Of a stretch of 64,000 bases of DNA, positions 46,861 to 58,342 are shown in pieces (the first letter of the stretch is position 1; each line of letters starts with the position of its first letter). A program made the translations under genes and the position numbers. The stretch is from Chlorophyllum brunneum (taxonomy: Eukaryota; Basidiomycota; Agaricomycetes; Agaricales; Agaricaceae), in contig OY756139.1 of the NCBI GenBank assembly GCA_963576785.1, positions 62,001-126,000 on the forward strand, given 5' to 3'. The notes beneath the pieces were generated by a model. It had not been told where the DNA came from. It searched no databases and saw only the letters and a list, made by a program, of their open reading frames with translations.

Positions 46861-47349
46861 GAAGAGCCTTTTAGGACGGTCTTCTCTTCTCCGAGATATC
46901 TATTTATCAAGCCACCAAGTGATATTTTGCTTTGGGGTTTTCGGAACGTTTGATTTGGGTGCACTCGTTATGGGGTTCGTGTCTATCCTCCCTACCCCCC
47001 TGATGTCGCGGATGCAAACCAGTTCAACGGCAAACTATCACTCATGTTCAGTAATGTCATACTAGACCTAATGAAATCAACTATTCACGAGAAATTCGTT
47101 CACAATTTTACATGTCAAGGGCACGGCATGGATTATTTGTTGAGAAATACGGATATTTGCGTGGGAATATTGTATCCCCAAACAGCAGCGAGCGTTTGTT
47201 GAGATTTTGGCCAGGTTCAGCTTGCCTCTGCCCACTGTCCCCGTCCTCACCGTCGTCGCCGTCGTCCACAGCGTCCAGCTCAAGGCACAAACATCGCGGG
47301 CCACTCGACGAGCTCCTAGACTGCCACCACTCAACAGGAACACTGAACC
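46861..47349. other. spacer and leader of the Cdh1 gene
   Basis: Part may belong to the preceding unrecognised gene. The right 200 bases, with CCGTCC repeats, form the presumed 5' leader of the gene at 47350. Confidence 0.35.
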
Positions 47350-49308
47350 ATGTCTGGACTCAAGAACTCGCCTTTCGGAAAACGACTACGAGCTTCGCAA
47401 CAGAATCCGGATGATACGCCTCGACGCAGACGCCAGCGGATAAATCCAATCTTTGGAGTTTCGACTCCATCTCTGGACTCTCGAGTGCAAACCAGCGATA
47501 GCAGTGCAGGTCCTGACACTCCTGTGGACTTGTCCATACCCACCTCTAGGTCTAACAATCGTGAATACGGCGATAGATTCGTCCCATCGCGCGATGTTGG
47601 AGACATGCGCACTAGTTATCATCTCATTGACGAAGCTGGTCCTTCGACGCCATCCAAGAACAGGATCATTCCCTCAGAGTCGGATGCGCTTAAAGGTTCG
47701 TGTCCCATTGGGTTTCCAACTCGTTGTGTCTGAGCTCACCGTCCATTCCACCTAGAACAAGCTAATGCAATATTCACGTCTATTCTACAATCTGAAGTCA
47801 CTCCTCCCTCTCCCCGACGACCACATTCCCCAACCCGACCTATTCCTGTACCTTCCAACGGCCCACCATCCACACCTAAACGACGCCGCCTTTTTACATA
47901 CAACTCCCCTTCTACTTCCAATCCCAATACTCCTACCCGCCGCCTGGACACACCGACAGACGAAGCATATTCCATGAGTCCTGTTCGCGCAGAAAGCCGA
48001 CATCTCCTTGAAAGCCCTCGAAGACAGCTCCGAAATGTTTGCAAGACGCCCTACCGTGTTCTGGACGCCCCAGAACTTGCAGATGATTTCTATCTCAATC
48101 TTGTTGATTGGTCGAGCACCAATGTACTTGGAGTTGGATTGGGCTCGTGCGTGTATCTTTGGACAGCACATAATGCTCAGGTATCTAAACTCTGCGATCT
48201 CGCAGACTCGAGCGATACGATTAGTTCCGTTTCTTGGGTACAAAAAGTGAGTTTATGGACTCTCGCGTTGCTCATAGGCAGCTCATCACATCGAAAAGGG
48301 TACAACACTAGCTGTTGGTACGCTTTCAGGACGGCTGCATATCTATGACGCTAGCACGCTACAATTACAAAGAACCTACCACCACGCCCACCAACAACGG
48401 ATAGGCGCGCTGGCATGGAATTCCTGGGTGTTATCCTCTGGCTCACGAGATCGAATGGTACACCATCGAGATGTCCGGGATCCCTCAACGCGACCCTTTA
48501 AACGATGTACGGGACACAGACAAGAAGTTTGTGGACTAAAATGGAGCGGAGATGGTGGCGTGTCAGCGGCCACACTAGCGAGTGGCGGTAATGACAATAA
48601 AGTGTGCATCTGGGATCTACGTGGTTCGCGAAGACCGTCTGTCGCTGGTCGGTCAGCTGGTATGACCCTAGGGCCAGGAGCGGGTAGTGGTACGAGTAGC
48701 GGCGATGATGGACCCGGAGATACACCGTTGTGGAAGTTTCACGAGCATACTGCTGCTGTTAAAGCGCTTGCTTGGGATCCTCACGTCCCTGGATTGTTGG
48801 CGACGGGTGGTGGAACGCAGGATAAACGTATACGATTTTGGAATGTTAGTAATGGGTCCATGTTGAGCGAACTCGACACTGGATCTCAGGTGCGCATTCT
48901 TCACTACCTTCGTACCAGGCATTAATTCTTTCGCAGGTTTGTAACCTTATCTGGTCGCTAACATCACACGAACTAGTCTCAACACACGGTTTCTCATCCA
49001 CCACTGCGCAAAATCAAATATGCATTTGGAAATACCCAAGTTTGAATATGGTGGCGTCTTTGACTGGACATACGAATCGTGTGTTGTATCTTGCGATGAG
49101 TCCAGATGGAGAGACGATTGTGACGGGTGCTGGGGATGAGACGTTGAGGTTTTGGAATGCGTTTTTGTCAAAGAAGGAAAGGGAGAAGAATGGGATTGGT
49201 GGTGGTGTTGGTGGGAGTGGAGGAGGGGGAGGTGTTGGGAATGTAGTGAGTGAATGGGGATTGAAGGGAAGAGAAAGTGTACTTGATTATGGGCGATTGA
49301 TCCGTTGA
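47350..49308 (+). CDS. CDH1: Cdh1/fizzy-related activator of the anaphase-promoting complex
   Basis: WD40 co-activator that brings substrates to the APC/C ubiquitin ligase in late mitosis and G1. Four exons (47350-47695, 47756-48246, 48299-48889, 48937-49308) sum to 1800 nt, or 599 residues. The N-terminal half is disordered and basic with many SP/TP sites (possible CDK sites), and has a C-box-like motif DRFVPSRD. The core starts at [19 protein letters not shown], typical of the Cdc20/Cdh1 family, and continues with WD repeats ([36 protein letters not shown]). The protein ends in GRLIR, the C-terminal Ile-Arg tail that docks on the APC/C. Two Gly-rich insertions, [17 protein letters not shown] in the propeller and a poly-Gly near the end, lengthen it compared with yeast Cdh1. 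Confidence 0.93.
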
Positions 49309-49535
49309 TTGATTACTCTCCACAGTGCTTTTTTTTCTTTATGCTACTCGATTTGTTGGATTGGAGGGACGTTATACCTTTTTTTTTCTATGCATGTAAC
49401 AAACGCACTCTGGTACTTGATTGTTGAATTGTTAATGTCAATGTTTTATTTGTGTAATAGATTTGGTTGTATGATATTTGTCGTGATGAACTGGCAGGAG
49501 ATCCAACTTGGAGTGAAACTTTACTTGAGAGGAAA
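49309..49535. other. 3' flank of Cdh1, T-rich
   Basis: No gene is seen. The F-box duplication begins at about 49536. Confidence 0.4.
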
Positions 49536-51159
49536 TCACGGGTTACCTTTCCCACGATCATTAATACATAAGCGTGGAATACGTGTTACCTTGTCTTGGT
49601 CATGACGCTCCGGCGTTCTGGAAGGCTTCGGAATAACCAAAATCGCATTCTCTCTTCGTCTGAAGTCAACAATGTGAAACGCGACGAAGGCAAAGTGAAG
49701 AACAACGCGAAACGTCGCAAAGTTGGGTCTGGTACTACGACACCACCAATTGACGCGTCCCCGGAGGATGAAAAACCCGTTGCGAGATCTGATGTGCGCG
49801 TGAGAGGCTGACGTGGGCATTTGAAATTTATGGCTGAAATGCCTCCATGAGATCTTTCATGAATTGGGTCTTGCATTTGTCTTGGGCGAATAAGAGTTTA
49901 CGTGCTATCGTTATGGAGAAAGCCGCTAGGTACATATGGGAATATGTGAGTTCCTTCTCACTCAGTCAATCTTTTTTCTTAATATCATCTCATAAATCTG
50001 AACTATTTAGGCATTTGAAAAACTGTATGCATCAGAAAAGCCTCCGCCACGTTGTCCTGAGGATATGAACTTTGCTCAATATACTCGTTTTTTGTTTGAT
50101 AAGAAATGCATGGTGTGTTGTTGGTTTTACTGTTTATGAGGGTTATTAACATATCCGAACGATTGTTGCGATTAGATATGCGGTGTTGGCGAGGGGCTTT
50201 GGACATCATGGGTGATGCGATTACGAGCTTGCTGGAACTGTCTCTCCACTGAGGAGTATGTAAACCCGAACTCCACCTCACAAGAAGATACTAACCCCGG
50301 TTTATCAGATTCAGAGCTGTCTCTCGATTTTATATTCCTCTTGGCATGCTCACTATCCGGGCGAGTAGGTTTCGTTTAGCTTTTACTTTCAATGGTCTGT
50401 TAAGCTCATGCTTTGACCCCCTCTAGAAAAACAGATTTTCTGCCTGACTAGTGATTATGTCGAGGCGGAACGCTGCAGAGATATGCCCGTAAGCTGGAAG
50501 CATAGTGACCTGTGGTATCCAAGGAAAAAGGTGAGTAATTTGTATTATCTTAAGAGTACCCTGAAGTGTGTTTATTTACCAGGACAATGACACATTCCAA
50601 AACTGGGAAAATAATCATTCCAACGACCGGAAAGAAGAGTTGGATCAGATGAGAATTGAACGAAAGACTGCGTAAGTCTTCACTTGATAGTTTTTGCCGG
50701 AGTGGCGACTAAAGAGTATAATACAACAGGATTTTAAAGAAGTTGGAGGAGTTGGGTATGGAGTTGTTTAATAGGATATTATCGAAAAGCTGATAATTCC
50801 AGGCTGGCCGGTGGCTGAGATCGAAGTGATCACCAACGGCGAAATCACCAAACATCTTCCAGGGTTTGGAAGGGCCAAAAAACTCACAAACAGTGGTACG
50901 GCGATTCGTAACTGCACCTACGTCTGATCCTAGCTAACCCGAATCCGCAGATTGGAAGGACCTCGAGGCTAAGCTCACGAAATCCTTGAGAGAACTGAAA
51001 GCCAAGCATGTCGCTGAACAGTGCAACACCAAAGCACACACTCGCTGGCTGGCCTTTGTTCAAAAATTCACTACATGGACCCTCGCCCAGACCATGAATT
51101 CATCATTCCTACCGTGTCCTATTGACATCGCCGTTGAAGAGCCTTTCAAATCCATCATA
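49536..51159 (+). pseudogene. dead, 3'-truncated copy of the F-box gene at 58343
   Basis: Aligns with 58246-59979 from about 65 bases before the start codon. The ATG at 49602 opens MTLRRSGRLRNNQ, but the CGA codon that follows VRVRG in the intact copy is TGA here. A block of about 65 bases present in the partner (58423-58490 region) is missing, and the F-box exon has lost more bases near 49838-49890. From about 50530 on, exons and introns are almost identical to the partner, yet the copy stops at 51159, where the partner continues (TCCATCATA then TTCACC) and this copy runs into retroelement sequence. Confidence 0.88.
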
Positions 51160-51383
51160 AACATGAGGATGACAATGTATTAGGAGTTGAGACTGAAGTA
51201 AAAGAGAAAGCTAAGGATAAAAAAAAGGGAAAAAGGAAGCAAAAGGATAAAGAAAATAAAAAGGAACCTTGCTAGATCTGCAGGGATAATCATTAGAAGA
51301 AAGAATATCCTAAGAAGAAGAAAAATGAGAATGAAGAGTCTAAGAGAGACCAACCCAAAGTGTTGACAAGTGCAAATATTATT

Positions 51384-53300
51384 GCCAAAGATGATAATGA
51401 ATTATTTGCAGTTAACATAGGTAAAGTTGGAAAGATTAGCAAAGTGTCAGATTGAGTAGAAGTTTTTGACTCTAGATCCTCATGATATATTTCTCCTTAC
51501 CTTGATATGTTCACCATATTTGAACCAATTCCACTATACATGTTGCAAACTGCAAATTGTCAGCATTTTAATGCAATTGGTAAAGAGCAGGTCAAGCTTA
51601 ACTTACCCAACAAAGACTTAAGATCAGAGTTATATCTCAAGAAGGTACTTTACTCTCCTGAGACTAGTTATACATCAATTTTGATTGGTCACCTAGACAA
51701 TGAAGGTTTCACCACAACATTCAGGAATGGATGGTGTTTGATCCAAAGTCTAAAAGGTGCTCATATGACTGAAATCCCTAGAAATAAAAAGAGATTATAC
51801 AAATTAATCAAAAACACCAATGACAAAGTCAATATAACAGTTGAAACACTTTCTAAAGATATGTTACATTGTTGTCTCAGTCATATCTCACCTATGGCCA
51901 CTGTAAAGCTAGTTAAGGATGGACTAGTAGCTAGTTTAAGGTTTATGGCAGATAAAACAAAAGATTCACTATATGATTCTTATTCATATGCCAAAGCTAT
52001 GTATATACCAATTGTAAAAGTCTGTAAAGGTGAAAGGGTGTCAAAAGCAGGTGAGGAAATTCATACACATTTGTGGGAACCTGCAAAAAATGCAATGCAA
52101 AAAGGACATCACTATTATGTTTCTTTCACCAACAATCATTTGTGATGAACTCACCTTAGGTTTTTATCCAACAAATCTAAAGTCTTTGAAGCATACAAAT
52201 GCTTTGAGGTATGGTGCAAGACCCAGTTTGGTGCTTGCATCAAAGTTCTTCATTTGGATTGAGAGAGAGAGTATACTTCTGAGAAGTTTCAGAAGTATTG
52301 AAAATCTTGTGGTACAGAAACAAAACTTACTGTACATGATACCTCTTAGTATAATGGCATAGCAAAACATCAAAACTACACAATTGTTGAGTGTATTTGA
52401 GTACTGTTGTATGTGAGCCAACTTCCAAAACATTTGTGGACTAAGACAGTGACCCATATTGTCTGGTTGATAAATAGGATGAGTATTAAGGCTGTTGAGA
52501 GTATGACACCCTTTGGAGCCATATACAGTTGTTATCCTAAGCTCAGCAGTCTTCATGAGTAGGGTGATGAAGTATAGGTCTATATTCCAGGTAGTGACAA
52601 ACTAGAAGCATGGGCAAAGAAGGGGAGATGGCTGGGATATGATTTACAAAGCAACAGATTATGTATTCTGTTTCCAAACACAAGAGCAGGAAAATTGAGT
52701 GGAATTTTTGCTTTATAAAGGGAAAACAAACCTAGAAGTTGAGAGAAAGTCTATTACCCTTCCCTAAACATCACTTAATACATTCTCTTCTCCTCCTATA
52801 ATGTCAAAAGCTTTGGAAGCTTCAACAACACCAGATCTTCCAAGTGTTGGTGCTCCAAGTAAACTATACTCACTAATAGTTGTATCACCCACTCCAAAAT
52901 CTCTGAATATTGCTCTTGAGATGCCAATAACACCAAAGGTCCCAACTAATAAACCATGGGTTGTACATTCATCAAGAATACAGAAGCTTACTCAAAAACC
53001 TCAGGATATTCTAGAAGAAAAAGCTATAATAGTATTAGAAGAGCTGGAATGGGAGGAAGTATATGTACTTGTCACCAAGATAAATGAAATAGAGTCTTTG
53101 GAGTCCCAGAATTAGCAAGAGGTAATGCAAAGACCAGATTGGCCTTTGTGAAAGATTGTAATGGAAGAAAAAATGGCCATGTTAAAGGATGCAAGAATAT
53201 GGGAGCTTGTTGATTGCCCTTTTGGCATCAATATTATGGGATCCAAGTAGGTATTCAAGGTGAAAAAGGATGCTGCCAAAAATGTAGTCTGTTACAAAGC
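51384..53300 (+). mobile_element. Copia (Ty1) gag-pol remnant: protease, integrase, start of RT
   Basis: Decayed plus-strand Copia sequence. A degenerate aspartic-protease region (FDSRSS, YISPYLDMF) is followed by an open stretch at 51507-52145 with a GAG-pre-integrase motif (LHCCLSHISPMATVKLVKDG, normally LH.RLGH) and integrase start (AKAMYIPIVK, then YYVSFTNN). Near 53140-53290 it reads WELVDCPFGINIMGSK and VCYKACLV, the beginning of a Copia reverse transcriptase. Several stops interrupt it. RT homology ends at about 53300, where a minus-strand Gypsy piece begins. Confidence 0.85.
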
Positions 53301-53308
53301 TTGTCTTG

Positions 53309-54620
53309 TTACTCAAAACCTAGGAATTTCTTGATATCTTTCAGAGATTTGGGTATTAGCCATTCTTTTACCACTTTTACCTTCCTTTTCTCCATTTTAA
53401 TGCCACTTTGTCCAACCACAAATCCCAATATAGGTATTTCTTTGGCATTGAATAAGCCCTTTGATCTCTTGAAGTATAGTTGGTGTTTGGCTGCTATGTC
53501 TAAGAACCATTTTGTTCTCTCCTCTAGTTCCTTTTGTATAGTTCCTAGGATGACAAAATTGTCCATGTAATTGATGACTGCTCCTTCATGTAATATTTCT
53601 TGGAATACCATATTCATTATCCTTTGGAACATTGCAGGTAAGTTGCTCATTCCAAAAAATATGACCATTGGTTCGAATAACCTATTATGAACACTGCCTT
53701 CCATTCATTGCCTTCTCTTATCCTGATATTGTTATATCCCCAAATAATGTCAAGTTTATTAAAAACCTTCACATCTTTAAGTTAGTCAATGACTTGACTT
53801 ATAAGTGGAAGTAGCATTTTATCCTTGACTATATATTCATTTAGCATCTTGTAGTCCTGTACCAAGTGTTTTGTTCCATCTTTCTTGGGTATAAAGAAAC
53901 ATGGAGTAGTGTAAGGGGATTGTGATGGTTAAATTCATCTTGAGGCAATATTTTTTTCAAAAAACTTCTGTAGTTCTTGCTTTTCTGTTATTATTATGGG
54001 GTAGACTTTAGACTGTAGTACTAGTAGTGTATTTTTGGATAGGTTTATTTTGTGGGCCCATATTATATGTTCTGGCAGTTTGTTGAAGTTCTTTTTGTTA
54101 AATAGATGTGTATATTGTTGAAGGTATATTGGTAGGTCTTCTGGATTTGTCTAATAGGTTTTCTTTTCTTCCATATGTTCTTTAACTGTGTATATTCTCT
54201 TGTTGAACTATATACCATTATGGTATGTGGTGCAATCCTTTGGGCATCTCATGAAGTTTGTCCAGTTAATTTCAGGATTATGTTTGACTAGCCAGTCATG
54301 TCTGAGGTAAAGGTCTGTGCTCTCTAGTTGTATTACCATTGCTTCTATTTCTTCCATATGTTTTCTGTTGTTCAATACTAAGTATACCATATCTGTTATG
54401 TTTCCTTTCTTGTTTTCAGTCCTATTGGCATTGATTACTCTTATCAGGGTCTTGAGAGATCTGGTTGGGATTTGTTCTTCTTCTACTATTTTTTGGGCTA
54501 TACACATATGGGTACATTCAAAGTCTACTAATATGGTGATTTGTTTGGGTTCCTTCATTGTTTTGATAGTTGAATCAAGAAGAAGTTCACATATCAAGTT
54601 TTATTTCTGCAGAATCACAT
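53309..54620 (-). mobile_element. Gypsy (Ty3) remnant: protease-like region and reverse transcriptase
   Basis: Minus-strand Gypsy sequence. The RT part at 53309-53704 has FEPMVIFFGMSNLPAMFQRI and the catalytic box as YMDN instead of YMDD, then ILGFVV. Further upstream on the same strand, 54208-54597 reads like a retropepsin-type domain (ITILVDFECTH, where DSGA is expected, and LRHDWLVKHNPEINW). The catalytic residues are lost in both places. It faces opposite to the Gypsy integrase at 55240. Confidence 0.8.
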
Positions 54621-55239
54621 ATTGTCTATTGTGAAGTAAAACAAGAACTCTAGGTTTATTGGCTCACAGGTTTGCACCTACTTGGAGCCTTTGGCAAAAT
54701 CTTCTTTTGCCTCTTCTTCTTACTAAGTTTTCTTGGTAATCTCCCTGATATGTGCTTTCTTTGTTGCTTTGCAATTCTTTAAAATGTGGCCAATAGCACC
54801 CAATTGCTTTCTACTTAAGAACAATAACACCTACAGAACACAACTACCAGATCTACAACAAAGAGTTACTGACAATCTGAGAAATAGTCAAAATATGGAG
54901 ACAATACTGACTCAATGCAGAAAAACCATTCAAAGTATGGACCAACCACAAAAATTTAGAATACTTCCAAAAACTATAACAATTTACAGGACAACAAGCA
55001 AAATAGCAACTAAAACTACAGAAATACTACTATATACTGAAATACATACCCAGAAAGACCAACACAAAAGTAGACATACTATTGAGATTAACAAAAACAG
55101 ATACCACAATACCAATATCATCTTACTACCCAACCATCTATTTGATAACAAAATCACCAAGATCTGATGAATTTGTAAGATTTCTGGAGAAGAAGAATTG
55201 AAACACTGACTACAAAAGGAAACAAAAAGAAAAACACAA
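54621..55239 (+). other. AT-rich retroelement-derived sequence, domain unclear
   Basis: An open frame at 54733-55167 is Thr/Gln/Ile-rich and has no clear motif. It lies just before the integrase remnant and may be decayed RNase H or spacer from the same Gypsy element. Confidence 0.35.
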
Positions 55240-56580
55240 TGGCTGAAGAAAAAAGAGAAACATTCAGAGGAGATATGGGAAACAGATGGACTACCAATGT
55301 TTGAAAGTAGAGTATACATACTACCCAATAACAAACTACAACAGGAAATACTTCAACAGTATTATAACAAAACTGACATAAGACACTCAGGACAATACTG
55401 AATGATCAAACTTCTTAAATGAACTTATTGGTGGCCCCAAATACACAATGATGTTAAATAATATATCAAAGGATATGATATATGCTAATGAAACAAGATA
55501 TTTTGAACAAGACCAACAATATATCTTCACTTACTACCAATACCAGTGGAACCTTGGGAAGAAATCTCAATCAATATGATAAGGCCATTACCAGAGTCAG
55601 AAGAATATGACATAATACTTGTCATAGTTGATTATTTCAGCAAAATAATTAGACTGCATGTGGTTAATACTACCTTGACATCTGAGAAGCTAGGAGATAT
55701 ATATTGGGATGATATATGGAGAACACATAGAATACCCCATAGAATCATCAGTAACAGAGGCCCTTAATTTGCATCAAAATTCATGGCAGAACTATGCCAA
55801 GTAACTAGTATACAACAAAACTTATCCATAGTATATTACTCACAAACTGATGATCAAACTGAGTGTATCAACCAGAAGGTTGAGACATATCTCAGGAATA
55901 TAATAAACCATATACAGAATAACTGGGAAAAATGGCTGACTACAGCAGAATTCTAATACAACAACAAAGTCCACACTACCACTAGATACTTGCCATTCCA
56001 AATAGTTTATGAATGACACCCTTAGAAAGGGAATATAATAAACACAGCCAAGACACCTGCAATCATGGAAAGAATACAGAAGTTACAAGATATGTAACAA
56101 GAAGCAACCAAAATGCTATAACATAGCCAGACTCAAATGGAGAAATATAATAGCACCAAACCAGAATATAAGTATATTCCAGAAGAACAAGTATGGCTCA
56201 AAGCAAGCAATATTAGGACAACAAGACCAACCAAGAAGCTAGATCATAAATGCTATGGACTATTTCAAATAAAAGCAAAATAAGTTACTAACTGGAACTA
56301 TCTGAAACATGGCAATACATGATATATTCAACAGCCAACTCTTCTTCTCTTATTACAAACCCAAGTTTGACAGCCAGTATGTTCTACTACTACCAATATC
56401 TGAGATCATCAACAATAAAAAATAGTATAAAGTAGAAGAGATCCAAGAATATCACATAAGAGGATAGAGAAATCAATACCTAGTATACTAGAAAGAGTAT
56501 ATCTTTAAGGAAGACATATGGGAAGATGAGTCAGAACTAGAAATGCTAAAAAGGCAGTTCAAGAATCTTTAGACAAGATT
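55240..56580 (+). mobile_element. Gypsy chromovirus-type integrase remnant with chromodomain-like tail
   Basis: Plus-strand frames with many stops read RVYIPNNKQLQQEILQQYH and DIRHSGQ, then TYWWPQ (zinc-finger part). The core follows: PWEEISINMIRPLPES, ILVIVDYFSKIIRLH, FASKFMAELC and NWEKWLTTAEF. The D,D-E core is partly recognisable (NMIRPLPES stands where D-F..LP is expected). Near 56430-56570 a pattern of VEEIQEYH, QYLVY and EDIWEDESELEML resembles an integrase chromodomain. Such elements belong to chromoviruses; assignment is by motif only. Confidence 0.75.
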
Positions 56581-56659
56581 TTGAGGACAAAACATATAAA
56601 AAGAGAGAGTAAAAAGTGACAATTATGAATAATAGACCTCACATTACAAGGAATTACTA

Positions 56660-57245
56660 TACTTGATACATTTTACATTGTATCCGCTATATACTAGACC
56701 TTACCAACTACCTTTACAATATATCATATCCACAGACCCACTCTTTCTTCAACTAATAACTCATAATTTAAATAAGAACCTACTAACCTCCTTAACACCC
56801 AGTCCACCAAAAAACAAATCAAATACTACACCTCCACCATCAAAGGACTTATATACATTGCCCACACTGTTAACAATCTCCAAATCCAAGCAAAAGCTCT
56901 AAGCCATATCTTACTTGTCATCACTGTTAGAATTCTTCCAGCTACCATATCAACTGAGAAACTTATGAAGGAGTTATTGGATAAAGCTACCACAGACCTT
57001 AATGTATTGGTATACACTGATGCAAAAGGATGTATCTAGAGTACTCTAGTCATGATAGGTAAAAGACTTAACTATCTTACTGACTCAAGCAATAACCTGA
57101 CATACAAGCTTACCCAATGATTAATGGATCTTGACTCTTACACCTCCATCATGTTACCTGACAAACTACCATATCACAAAGAAGATAAACAAGAATGGTT
57201 AGACAAAGGAATGGAAGGAATTGAGAAATCAGTGGCTGAATAACT
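56660..57245 (+). other. decayed open frames before the LTR
   Basis: Plus-strand frames with a few stops read IKGLIYIAHTVNNLQIQAKA and EKLMKELLDKATTDLNVLVY. I do not recognise them. They may be a further ORF of a retroelement or an unrelated gene caught in the block. Confidence 0.3.
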
Positions 57246-57548
57246 AATAGAACCCAATATGAGAGATGAAGTAGACTATCTACTAATCTACATTCCAGAT
57301 TTTGACCTACTGAGTTCACAACCTAGTCACAGCCAAAATAAATAACACTACTACTTTCTAAGATTGTACTATTACACTCTTCAAAGAAGAATAAGACCAT
57401 GCTCCCTTCTGGATCAAATACTGACACTGCTCAGGAACTTCAATGATAGGTCCTACCAAATGCCAACTTGTCAATGTCCTCTACAAGGAGAAGAACACCA
57501 AGTAGTTCATTATATTTTATGAGGTCATAAATGTAAAAAGGGAGGTAT

Positions 57549-57951
57549 TGTTATGAACTTTAGATAGATATTACATTCCTATTATACACCTATTATCATT
57601 CCCTTATATCAGTTTCATCTTCTGTTTTACTCTCTAAAGACTGTACTCTTTATGACTTGTTCTACTTGTTTTCTTGACTTATTCTACTCTGTTTCCTTAT
57701 ATTTAGTATTCACCACTAGTATATAAAGTATAGTAATACTTGATGTATTCCTTACACTTTACCAATTGTATCATCTCTTTCTCTTTTCTCTACTTTCTTG
57801 TCTTTATCCAAAGACTTGTAATCTGAGTCCTAGACTAAGGTCATAATATATAAGTGATTTCCATAGTTAATTTCAGTGATTGGTTGGTGAAATAATGGAT
57901 AGATGGATCCATAGGGATACTAACTAGTTTAGCATCCTCAAAACCATAACA
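57549..57951 (+). mobile_element. LTR (403 bp), probable 3' LTR of the Gypsy element
   Basis: Begins TGTTATG and ends CATAACA, a perfect 7-bp terminal inverted repeat with TG...CA ends. It is preceded by a purine-rich tract (AAAAAGGGAGG at about 57535-57545), as expected of a polypurine tract. A TATATAAAG promoter motif lies inside near 57720. I found no second copy in the block, so no intact element or target-site duplication can be shown. Confidence 0.75.
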
Positions 57952-57998
57952 CCGAAGACACAAATCAATGTATGACCTTTGAGATATATATAACTTGC

Positions 57999-58225
57999 CT
58001 TCTTCTCAGTTCCTTTGAATTTCAATTCCCAAAAGCCAGTGAATTTCTCCAAGATCAGTTATCTTCACAAATTTGTTCATTCTCTCTTTCAACCCCTTGA
58101 TAAGTCCAAATTTTGTTGCCATAAGAGTATAGTTGTCCACATGAACAAGAACTATAGTCAAATCATCTTGAACCAGATGAAAGAAGACGACATCACAACA
58201 AGAATAGCCTAGATTGTTGATAAGG
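57999..58225 (-). mobile_element. Copia reverse-transcriptase fragment, inverted
   Basis: The minus strand reads VFFHLVQDDLTIVLVHVDN (YVDD box altered to HVDN), LIKGLKERMNKFVKITDLGE and IHWLLGIEIQRN, typical Copia RT. It lies opposite in orientation to the Copia piece at 51384-53300 and could be part of the same original element. Confidence 0.82.
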
Positions 58226-58342
58226 ATTTCACAAAGACCCACCTGGGAAAAATCACGGGGTCCTTTCCCACGATAATCAGTACATAATCGTGGAACACGT
58301 TCGTTTTTCTTTTTGTTACATTTGACAGAGCTTGCCTTGTGA

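Larger units (their letters stand above)
51160..58245. mobile_element. retroelement block: rearranged Copia and Gypsy remnants
   Basis: About 7 kb of AT-rich sequence between the two F-box copies. It contains pieces of at least two LTR retrotransposons in both orientations, many stop codons and almost no CpG dinucleotides. No piece encodes an intact polyprotein. The left edge is sharp at 51160, where homology to the F-box partner ends. The right edge lies between the Copia RT fragment (to about 58225) and the F-box upstream repeat starting near 58246. Confidence 0.85.

Noticed and set aside
51160..58245. An intact autonomous retrotransposon
   Set aside because: All polyprotein pieces carry stops, catalytic boxes are altered (YMDN, HVDN), orientations conflict and only one LTR is visible.
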